DNA from: Deinandra increscens subsp. villosa
Lineage: Eukaryota; Streptophyta; Magnoliopsida; Asterales; Asteraceae
Direction of reading: 5' to 3'
Length of the DNA: 64,000 nt
NCBI GenBank assembly: GCA_039602395.1
Contig: JBCNJP010000027.1
Coordinates: forward strand, 34,233,841-34,297,840
In this document: positions 34,732 through 44,521 of the stretch, piece after piece
Numbering within the stretch: position 1 is the stretch's first letter
Layout: every line of letters begins with the position of its first letter
Notes under the pieces: generated by a model
The model's database searches: none
What the model was told of the DNA's origin: nothing
The model's input: the letters and a program-made list of their open reading frames with translations, nothing else
Made by a program: the position numbers and the translations under genes

Positions 34732-35743
34732 TCTTCAACCAGTGGCGGATCCAGGAATTTTTTTTACTGGGTTCACTTTTTTTTGGCGGTCGGAATTCTA
34801 CCAAATATATATAAAAAAAATCGGTTTGGTCGGGTCGTTAGGGTCGGTTCGGCCCGGATCATACGATAGATCATTCAAGTCTACTATTGGGTATTTATCA
34901 CTTGAAGACGATTCAACGTTTGATGGTGTTCTTGTCAAAAACCTTTCAATACTCATTATACCTATTCATAAATCATAATTCACAAATCAAGAGTCAATTA
35001 ATTTCATCTCTTTAATTCACATGAATACCTAATTCATTATACCTATAAAACTATAAAAAAAAAACTAAAAAAAAGGGGCTGTTAATAAAAAAAAATTGCT
35101 GCTATTCAAGTAATCAAGTGATGAAGTGAAGCTAGAAGATGAATACCTAATTCACTTGAAGCTTTCGCCGGAGAAGACGTTCCCTGAAGCTTTCGCCGGT
35201 CGCCGGAGATTCACTTGAACCAGGCGTCGGAGATTCACTTGAAGACGTTCCGTGAAGCTTTCGTCGGAGAACCAGGCGCCGGAGATTGGGAGACCCAGGC
35301 GCGGCGGCGCCGGAGAGGAGGAGAACCAGGCCGACGGGCGAGTGGCGACGGTTGAAGGAGGGAGCCGGGAGGTAGGGCCGTAGGGAGGCAGGGAGCGACG
35401 AGATGATTTTGGGGGAAACCCTAAAATAAGTAAAAGAATAAGGGTATCTATTTAAAAAAATAATAATAATAAGTAAAAGAGGAAAAAAGCAAAAAATCGG
35501 GCTAAATATGGCCACCTACGGGAATCGAACAAGGGACCAACTCTGTAAAATCTTGGTGCCTTACCAGCTGAACTAAAGTGAATCATTGTTAGAGGATTCA
35601 CTCGTAATATACATATGGATTCACTCACCGAAAATATCCGGATTCACCCGTCGTTTTCGGTACGTATTTACACTAAAAATTGGAAAGTCACTGGGATCCT
35701 GTGAACCCGGTGCCCATATACTGAATCCGCCCCTGTCTTCAAC
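34732..35743. mobile_element. Non-autonomous hAT-type element with a perfect 8-bp duplication
   Basis: The element covers 34740-35735 (996 bp), opening CAGTGGCGGATCCAG and closing CTGAATCCGCCCCTG. TCTTCAAC is repeated exactly on both sides (34732-34739 and 35736-35743). The 3-prime third carries a minus-strand frame (35147-35515) encoding CGCCGGAGA-type repeats read as RRLVLRRKL and SSESP. This looks like captured or low-complexity GC-rich DNA, not a transposase. A tRNA-like segment lies at 35510-35580. Confidence 0.9.
35510..35580 (-). other. tRNA-like sequence inside the hAT element
   Basis: The 71-nt minus-strand segment contains TAGTTCAGCTGG, which fits the A-box consensus TRGYNNARNNGG, and GTTCGATTCC, which fits the B-box GTTCGANTCC. 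The outer stem CACTTTA/TAGGTG pairs only in part and the T-arm stem is broken, so it is a tRNA-derived or SINE-derived relic rather than a working tRNA gene. Confidence 0.55.
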
Positions 35744-35944
35744 GTGAGTTAACCGGTTAATACCTTAGTCTTGGACTTGCATGATAAAACGGGCTAAATT
35801 GTCATTCTAGCTAAACACGGGGTCTTAAGTGTAAACTAGAGGTTTTTGTGAGTTATAAAATGGAGTCACCCACCACAAAAACTAGGGTTTATAGATCTTA
35901 CAGGAAAAAAGACACCGGTGCTTGCAAACAGATTGACATTAGAG

Positions 35945-37262
35945 ATGGATTCTTTTTCGTCGCAGTCGAGTTCATCGCCGTCATCCCAGATGTCTGCTGA
36001 AGACTTCATGGATCAGCTTAAGGTTCAACTCGCACAGGCCTACGCCGAGGAATTCCTCGAGGTATCTCCTTCCTTCTGTCTGGTTATATATTATGCGTAC
36101 TATTATATATATAACATATAGATACACCAGGGACTGATACTCTCCTTCCACCTATATTGTTGCTGATTATTTGCTATGATGTTTAGATTTATGTCTGTCA
36201 AGATCCTTATTGCCCAAAAATTGCCCAATTTGGGCGAATTTAAATCCATATCTGTGTTGTAATACTCATTGTATTTCTATTGTATATCAAGAAACACCTA
36301 CTTATTTTTGGAACAAAACCAGCATTGATAGGATTTTAGCCTTTTAGGTTTAACTAGCCGATCTGCTTACAGTCATTGGGCAATAGGTAAACAAGTTATC
36401 TGTTTGTATGAAGTCAATAGGTTGCTTTTGTGCTGTGCCAAATTCTCGAAAATGCCTTGAATGTGAAAGGCATTCACTGCCGTAAACATTAGGCAGGTGG
36501 GAATGTGGCATTCTCCTTTCTTACGAGGCGAGCTTCAAGGCTTATTTCTGCCAATGGTGGCAGCGGTGATTAGTTGGCGATTTTGACACATGATGGTGGC
36601 AAGTTATGTTCGCCCTTTCTTAATTTAGCAAGTTTTATAATAGCCATCCAAATTGACATGTAGTATAATGCTGTTAGGCCCAATGTGACCCATACGATTT
36701 TTTTTATTGAGATCAACTTGTTTTTGAGATCAACCTGTTATAATTGCAGTCCTTAATCTTTTGTCATCAGAGTTTGTCAGCTATAACTCGAGGTCTTGAT
36801 GGGATGCCAAGGCACTATAGTTCATGAACCACAAATAACATGCATTTTAATACATAGTAACTGATGGACTCTTCCCACCCAAGTGGTGAGGTTTCAAGTC
36901 CCGTAAGTGCGCAATTTTTGAATTTTCTTTGTAGATTTTAGGGGTGTGTGTGTTTGCCGTTTATAAGAAAACTGATGAAGTATTGAGTATTGACACAGTT
37001 ATCCTGGTTAAAGGACATAAAAACAAACTACTTGTAAATATGATGTGTTTAATTACGATTGAGACGGTTTTCTGAGAGTTTTGACATTGTATTTAATTTG
37101 TTTTGGAAACAGACAGTGAGGGGGAAGTGCTTTGACAAGTGTATCACTAAACCAGGCAGCAGTTTGAGTGGGGGAGAAAGTAGTTGCATCTCCAGGTGTG
37201 TGGATCGCTATATTGAGGCCACTGGTATCATTAGCAGAGCCCTTTTTAACTCACAGCGGTAA
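35945..37262 (+). CDS. TIM13: Mitochondrial import inner membrane translocase subunit TIM13
   Basis: TIM13 is a small intermembrane-space chaperone that, with TIM8, escorts hydrophobic precursors to the inner membrane. Two exons, 35945-36061 and 37113-37262, give 88 aa, the normal size. The twin CX3C motif is intact: CFDKC and CISRC, 17 residues apart in the sequence VRGKCFDKCITKPGSSLSGG followed by ESSCISRCVDRY. The start MDSFSSQSSSSPSS matches the plant family N-terminus better than the in-frame ATG at 35918. The 1051-bp intron has no supported feature of its own. The gene begins about 200 bp after the hAT element, so that element may contribute to its promoter. Confidence 0.96.
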
Positions 37263-38429
37263 AGATATGAAAGCGGAGTATTTTTTAATTACAATGTTCA
37301 TGTTTCTTGAAATTATCTAGACAAATTGTGTAACTTGCATTATGCTTTCTTATTAGAAAAGTGAGGATTATAAGCTGTTTTTTTTTTCTTTCTAAATTAA
37401 ACTTGACTTTATTGATTCATCCTTGAAATGAATTTTGAAACTTGAAGTCCCATATCTGAATTGTTGATTTTTGTATGGTATCTTTCTTGCTGCTGTAGCC
37501 CTTTTGGATCAAAATGGCTGTTTGTAAAAACTTGAATGCTCATCACAGTGCAGCTTTCTAGTTATGCATCTTTCTTTTCATTCATTCTTTCATGTTGGAA
37601 GATGAATTATAAACTTGATTATATCATCATTCCAAAGGAGCATGAGATCTGTGGCTCTTGACTAGATCCAGAAGGCTTAGACCGGTTAAACAACTTGTTT
37701 TCATGTGGCTGGACTGGTAGTCGGTTAAGACCGGCATTACGTGTATGCAAATGTCAGTCTGTCAACTGCTTGGACTAAAACGGTTATAGAATCCAAACCA
37801 TAAGGCTTGATTTGTTAAAAATTTCATCTTTGGATTAAAATAGTTAAAACATTCAAACATATTAAAAAGGAATTTACTCATATTATCAAATGAATGTGAA
37901 TTTAAAAAGAAAATTGAGATACAGTATTCTAATTCAAACGACTTAAATAATCATTGTTAAAATGAATTAAGAATGTAAGAGGTGTGAGAGATTAATTCTA
38001 AGTCAAACGAATTTACAAATTAAACCCATCAAAGTATCAAACCCATCATCAACACAGGAAACTAGTATGTTTTGGGGCGAAAAAGATCTAGTTTTTGGAA
38101 AGGTGAGGGGGCTAAAGAACCAACAACCCAAAAGTGTACTTATTTTCAACTTGCACCCTTCTAAAATCGAGGGTATACCGTATACATACCCTTCCATAAA
38201 GTGTCATGATTGTAACACAGAGTTGCAAATCTTCATCATAAATTCATAATCAGAAGGAAACAGGGCAGACGTAGGAGAGACGAAGACATGGCCGTAAGCA
38301 GAGTTATTATCTATGTATATGTATGAACCAAATATAGAGAAGATATAGCCATATAGGGTCGTTTTTTCAAACCTAAAACAGAGCAAACGTCTATGGAAGA
38401 AGATCATACAACTGTGAGTTTGATGAGAC
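37263..38429. other. TIM13 3' region and SUN gene upstream region
   Basis: AT-rich intergenic DNA. Two ACCGGTTAA/GGTTAAGACCGG motifs in opposite orientation lie near 37681 and 37716. An upstream ORF (38393-38470, 25 codons, starting MEEDHTTVSLMRH) overlaps the SUN start codon in another frame. No gene is visible between. Confidence 0.4.
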
Positions 38430-41074
38430 ATGAAAAAACCCATCATCGGTTCCCACACCCCCACAGATAATTTCCACACCAATGATCACAATTCATTCAG
38501 AGGACACAGCAGCTTTTTAAAGCTCTCTTTGCCTTTAATGATCTCATTTTGGTTCACTTTTCTGCTTTTCATCTCTACATTCGGCTTCAGCCATGGCACC
38601 CAAGGTCTTAATTCCATGTTTTCGCTCTTTGATTTCTTTCGTTTACTGCTTGCTTTCACGAATCGTGAAATAGCCATTTGTTGATTTGAAACTCATGATG
38701 TATTTTATCAATCTCGTGAAAACCCTAATTTCATCCTGCTTTTAGTTCTTTGTGTGTATCTGTCTGTGATGTTACTTGATCAAGATTTGGCTTGGTTTTA
38801 AACTTAAGTTTCAAAATAATTTAATTTTCTAGGGTTTTCAATTTATGATTTTCAAGGATGATTTTAGGGGCAATTATACATGTAAAAGTTTAAATGATCC
38901 GAATTCGCCAAAGGCTGAAAGAACTTATTATCTGATTATCACAACTTGAAACAACAAACAAAAGCACATCCAAACACTATCTTCCACAATCCATTTTTGT
39001 ACATTTGATTATCTGGTTTTGATTATTCGACCTCGAATTAATTTTCCAGGGAATGTAGATGCACATAGTAGGAACTTCACTAATACTACTACATATCCAT
39101 ATACCGAAGAACAAAGTCAAGAACATACGGGTAGTGTGCTTTTAGAGTTCAATGTATCTGGGAAGTCAAACGACCATGTATCTAACGATCATAGTTCTGT
39201 AGATACTGAAAAGAACCAATTTCAGGGAACAAGTCCTGTTGAATCAGTAGTTTCACAAGTTCTAGATTACTCTGCATTAGTTTGTGAAAAGGAATTTCAA
39301 GATAGTTTTATGGAAAAGAAAGAAGAGGAAGTAGAAACCGATAAGGCCAATCTCACGCATCCTAATCTTGATGAGTTTACAAATATTTCAAAGCAAGAGA
39401 ATGGGTCGAGTGGTGCACCGAGTGGGTTACTTAACATAACCCATAGACTCGAGCCAGATGGTACCTATTACAACTATGCCTCTGCATCGAAAGGTGCAAA
39501 AGTTGTGGCTCATAATAAGGAAGCAAATGGAGCAAGCAACATCTTGGGTTCAGATCATGATAAGTATTTGAGAAACCCGTGTTCTGTTATGGATAAATAC
39601 GTTATTATCGAGCTTGCGGAGGAAACTCTAGTTGATGCTGTAAATATTGCAAATTTTGAACACCACTCTTCCAATTTTAAGCAATTTTTTTTGTCAGGAA
39701 GTTTGGTCTTTCCAACTGAAACATGGCACCCTCTGGGAACTTTTGTTGCTGAAAACGTTAAACACCGTCAATACTTTAAGTTGCCGGAACCCAAATGGGC
39801 TCGATACTTAAAATTGAGTTTAGTTAGTCATTACGGGTCAGAGTTTTACTGCACATTAAATGTAATTGAAGTATATGGTATAGATGCAATAGAAAGAATG
39901 CTTGAAGATCTTATCGTGACTTCAGAAGAGTCAACAAATGTTAATTCAACTGCATCCCCTGCTTCAACAACAACTACAAGCTCAAAAAACTTGAAACCGG
40001 ATGGTGAATCTGGGAGTGTGGGTGAAACTGCTAGTAGAAAAACGGAGGGTGTTGATGATGGTAAAAGAGCTGATGATGATGTGGCGAAAAAACCTGTTGG
40101 TGTGACAAAAATTCCTGAACTTGTATCAAAAGGTAATGGAAGAATACATGGTGATGCTGTTTTAAAGATTTTGATGCAAAAAGTTAGAACACTAGAAAAG
40201 AATCTATCTTTATTGGAGAACTACATTAAAGAATTGAATAAGAAACAAGGGGATGTTTTTCCTCAACTTGATTTTGAGGTTGGGAAGTATTCAGAACTCG
40301 TGGAGAATACTCGGTCGCAAGTTAAGGATCTTTTGTTATGGAAGGCAACTATGGTGCGTTTGTTTACTATAACAGTCTGGTAATTTGATGAACTTTTTTA
40401 TAAAACTTATATAAATACTTACCAGAAAACTTGATTTTTTTTCTCAGGAGAAAGAAATTGCTGAGATGGAGTCGTGGAAGGCTTTTGTGTCATCCCATCT
40501 GGAATCGGTTATCAAAGAAAACGCCATGCTCAGGTTGTGTAAATGTTTAGTAACATATATATAATGTAATAAAATTGCATAACTAAAATGTGGGTTCCCT
40601 TCTTTTTTATTATTTGTTTCATCACCTTTACTTGTTTATAAAAATAAAATTACAAATTCAAGTCATGCTTTGGAATGGTTTCATTTTTTCGTTCTCTCAC
40701 TTCATGCCAAAAAAAGTTGACCCGTGTATCAGAAAATGGATAACTTTGACCCGCTTATCAGCAAATGGGTCAAAATTACGATCTTTGTGGAACAGCTGTT
40801 ATGTTTGCTTTAAATGAATTTCAGGTCTTTTATATATTTTATGTTTTACAGGCTAGCTATTGAGAAGATAACAAGTGATCAAGAAAGCCTGGACAAAGCT
40901 GAGCTGACTGTGCTGAGTGTGAGTGTTTCCTTTGCCATTGCTGCCATTTTGAAGATCATTTCCGATCGAATCTTTCAATCTCCTTACAGCAAACCTTACA
41001 GAAATGACACGAGTTGGAAATTGCTACTAGTTACCTGTGTTGTTACTGGAATCGTTGTTTTGAACCTCTATTAA
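38430..41074 (+). CDS. Mid-SUN domain protein (plant SUN3/SUN4-like)
   Basis: This belongs to the mid-SUN family, which sits in the endoplasmic reticulum and nuclear envelope. Four exons join in phase: 38430-38604, 39050-40353, 40448-40533 and 40852-41074, giving about 595 aa. Residues ~30-52 are a signal-anchor helix (SLPLMISFWFTFLLFISTFG). The central SUN domain runs from HRLEPDGTYYNYASASKGAK through SDHDKYLRNPCS and FVIIEL-type KYVIIELAEETLVDAV to HYGSEFYCTLNVIEVYG. A Ser/Thr-rich linker and coiled coil follow (KVRTLEKNLSLLENYIKEL), then two hydrophobic C-terminal helices (VSVSFAIAAILKII and LLLVTCVVTGIVVLNLY). This layout matches SUN3, SUN4 and SUN5 of Arabidopsis. The exact orthologue is unresolved. 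Confidence 0.93.
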
Positions 41075-41635
41075 CAATTTAACCAAATAGAAATCGTTAG
41101 AAGTGTTGTAGTTGTTTTTGTAGTTCTTTTAGATTTTGATTTTTTGGCATTACGGTTTTAAGTAAAGCTGAAATCAACCTTTCGCTAGAAATAGAATTTG
41201 AACTATTTTGCCTGTAGGGATTTGGATAACTATGGTTTGATGTAAAGAAGAAGTCTAGCTTTTTTCTTTTTCTTTCAAAGATGTTCATTTGCCGCACGCC
41301 ATCTAACCTAATTCAATCACTTAGAGATGAACACTTTTACAACACACCTTATGGATTGAAACCTTCAATTTATAAAAGAATATGGAATGTTTTAAAATGT
41401 TTAATTGGAATTCTGCATGTTATTTCTTAACACCTAAAAGTTTTATAGAATAAAATTATCACCACAGGTTCATAAAGATGAAGAACCAAGCAGTAGATAG
41501 TTGAAAGCAAAAAAGAACTACCGACTTTCAGATAACTTAACTTATTTAGGGATGAGCAAATCATATAATTGTTTGCCATTGGAATAGGCTTTCAAGGTGG
41601 CTGCCTAATCAGCCAACAAGCTAGGCCATTAAGGC
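41075..41635. other. SUN gene 3' region and spacer
   Basis: This is the transcript end of the SUN gene, followed by AT-rich DNA without supported features. Confidence 0.4.
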
Positions 41636-42308
41636 TTAGGGGTTGTTTGGTTCGTCTGTTTCATTTGGTGTTAAATGAATAAGCTGTCTGTATGGTAAAG
41701 AAATACTGAATCAATAAGGTGCTGAATCATAATGTGCTGTTTGTTTGGACGTCTGAATGATTGTATAATCAAACAAAAAAAACCATTTTTTTCATTTATT
41801 TAGCTTGTCCTATATTGGTGTGGGAACAAAACACCAATATTTTCCTTCATTATCTTGTCCCATATTGGTGTGGGAATAAAAACTTTATTTTTTCTTACAA
41901 ATTAGTTTGTCCCACATTGATGTGGGAACAAAAACATGGTTAGCTTATATATGAAAACCTATATGACATATTAAGTTTTTATGTTGTGTTTTACTCCGGT
42001 ATCTACCTGCGCGCAAAGGGGTGCATATTTGGTGAAATTGTCTTCTTATCTGCACGAATGCAGCTCCGAAGGGCGAGCACAAGTTTGTTTTTGCCCTTGT
42101 TTTTTTTGTTTCATCTCAGCCAGCCCCTCGTTTTTTTCATTCCCAGCACCTTGTCTGGATCAAAAAGCTTCACATCTCTTGCTTTTTCGGACAGACAAAA
42201 ATGTCTGATTCGGTAAGCTGTGCGCGGCCAAACAAACACCACCATATGCTGAAATGTCTTATTCGGTCAGCAATAAGACCCCATTAAGATGAACCAAACA
42301 GCCCCTTA
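41636..42308. mobile_element. Tourist-type MITE with TTA duplication and internal triple repeat
   Basis: The 667-bp element (41639-42305) begins GGGGTTGTTTGGTTCGTC and ends GATGAACCAAACAGCCCC. TTA is present on both sides (41636-41638 and 42306-42308). Inside, a unit TTGTCCCATATTGGTGTGGG occurs three times (about 41804, 41852 and 41909), each followed by AACAAAA or AATAAAA. The other part has CAGACG and CAGCAC motifs. No transposase is encoded. Confidence 0.85.
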
Positions 42309-42826
42309 GTGGCTTACGGATCTACGAGTTTCAAGCAAGATCTAGCCTCACCACATTTTAATTAAGGCAAAGAGGACTAACTAGCTATTGAGAAGAGATG
42401 TAGGCGAGACCTTCCTCGTTATCTCTTGATCACCCACTCTAATTTCAACCATCATATCTTGATTTAAAGGATTTTTTTTCATGTGTACGAGGTGGGATTT
42501 CATTCTATCTTCTTAAAATAAGTTTATCAGTGGAATAATAATACCATGATATCCGTCTTTGATCTCCATCATAGATATTTCACCAGGAGTACAATTGAAA
42601 GAAGACGATAGAAAACTGGAGAGGCTGAGAAGAAAATAAAAGAACTAATAAACAAGTAAAACTCCTACCTTAGGTTAGAAGGAGTCTATGGATGACTTAA
42701 CTAAGGATATCCACACGGATTCAACAACAAAAGGTGCTAGCATGTATACTCGAAACAACGAAAGGTGCTAGCACGTATACTCGAAAGGGGCCTGCAAATT
42801 CCTGTGATGGTGGTCAGTGGTTCTCT
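42309..42826. other. Spacer with no recognisable gene
   Basis: Mixed composition without a credible frame. A short near-direct repeat, GGTGCTAGCANGTATACTCGAAA, lies at about 42733 and 42764. Confidence 0.4.
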
Positions 42827-43025
42827 GATCTTCCTTTTATGTTTTTTTTTTAACGACAATTTGGCTCAGCGGTGTATCGGGACTGGTTACCCTGGACCTT
42901 CCCACTGTCCCGAGTCCGAACCTCATAGCGAGGAAACCCGGGAGCGCCCCCACTTTGCACCATCGGGCGGGAACCGGGCAAAGCCCATAAACCCTCCCCT
43001 ATGACTCAAGATCTTCTTTTTATGT
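42827..43025 (-). mobile_element. SINE-like retroposon with a 16-bp duplication
   Basis: The insert 42843-43009 lies between GATCTTCCTTTTATGT (42827-42842) and GATCTTCTTTTTATGT (43010-43025), 15 of 16 matching. On the minus strand it ends in a poly(A) tract (T run at 42842-42851) and contains GGTTCGGACTC, a good match to the Pol III B-box GGTTCGANTCC. It is GC-rich and non-coding. A TSD plus poly(A) plus B-box is the signature of a SINE; the family is not identified. Confidence 0.8.
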
Positions 43026-44270
43026 ATTATGTATTTCTTTAGTATCTTTCAATGATTAAAGAAGGCCCCCTCTTTAAATCTCATGTAACCATAATACTTG
43101 TTGAAATAAACCCGTCCCATCAGGTTAAATGAAGTTGGTAAGATAAATTGTATTTATTTAATTAAATAATAACTAAGTATTTAATTAATGCAACTAATAT
43201 TTTCTTAGATTATAATTAGTTATCCACCAATAATTAATACCATAACATCGAGTCATGTAAATACCTTTAAACTCTTTTAAACATATTTTTCGTATATCTT
43301 TGACAGATGTGTTACTATCTAGGTCGCATTTCATTAGCAATATTGTCATGTGTTGTTCATCAAGATCCAATAATTGTTACAAAAATCAATATGAACTAGA
43401 TGATTTTCTTAGCTTCTACATTTTCCTTTGAATTGTTACCACCAATCGATTCTTGAGTCTCATCTCAAAATCATTCAGATAGTTCATCAAACACTTTTTG
43501 GGTAGACTAACATTTTGCATTATTAAGAATATCAAGTGATTGAGATCTCCCTTCCTAGTTAGAACTAAGATAGTTTTGGGATGTGATTGTAATTACTTTA
43601 AAAATCCGGTCATCTATGATGTATTGTTGCCATGTCCCCTTCCAAATTTCTCTTTCATAAGCCCTTCCCACTTTATGTACCTGCCCACCATTTCTTTCAA
43701 TTTTAGGAGCGACCGTAACAATTTTCTGCTTCTTTTTATGCGATCTTGTTTGTAATTGCTGTTCTAATATGAATTATCAATCGTCAATTCTGAAATATCA
43801 GAGTTGTTGATTATGTCAAAATGATATCATTAAACAACGAGCAACATAATACTAGAGAGAAGGGAAGATTGGTTATTGCTTCATTGCATACCAACTAACT
43901 GATCACTGATCAATACAACGATTATAACGATCATTACAATCGTTATTACTTAACCGATGATATATTAATAATTAATAAAAAGTAAATAAGAATGAAACAA
44001 CTTTCTCTTTACTCTTTTTTTAACCATAACAATAGTAGTAGTATATTTAAGAGCTTTTAATTTCCACATTGACGGTATAGATATCGTAACCCACGACAAA
44101 ATAAAACTGTAGTTATAAAATTAAATCTTGTAACGCATAACTTACCATAAAATACATTTCGCCGTTAAGTAAACTTATTAACGGAACCCTTGACGGCGTC
44201 CAAAATTTAGCCCCAGTACCACTGCGAACGGGCGTTACTAAATACATACATACATACTCCTGTCTTCGGT
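43026..44270. other. AT-rich spacer before SKIP8
   Basis: No frame is convincing. The region contains scattered ACGATTATAACGATCATTAC-type repeats near 43918-43950, and nothing with paired termini that I can support. Confidence 0.4.
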
Positions 44271-44521
44271 TACAGGTCTTCTTCATCGCTCCTTTCTCTC
44301 TCTAAATTCCCTCTTCTCTTTCTCTCTCTCTAAAAACTCGCCCTCTTTCTTCCCGTCGGTTCGCCGGTCACTCATGCCACCTGGACGTTGTTAGGGTTTT
44401 CTCAAACGAAGATAGATAGAGGCAGTGTGATTTCATCGCTTTGAATTGTTTGTAAGGACTTCTATATATTTCACCTAGGGTTTATGTTTGCCGAGGTTTT
44501 CATGTCGTATGAATATCTTCA
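44271..44521 (+). promoter_or_regulatory. SKIP8 5' leader with CT-rich tracts and an overlapping upstream ORF
   Basis: TCTTCTTCATCGCTCC and CTCTCTC tracts (44280-44335) are typical of plant 5' leaders. An upstream ORF starts at ATG 44484 and ends at TAG 44580-44582. It is 32 codons long, reads MFAEVFMSYEYLQWS at its start, and overlaps the main start codon (44522) in a different frame. This arrangement is expected to lower translation of the main ORF. Confidence 0.6.

Noticed and set aside
35147..35515. A 122-codon minus-strand frame inside the hAT element
   Set aside because: Composition follows CGCCGGAGA-type repeats. No family is recognised and it lies wholly within a non-autonomous element.
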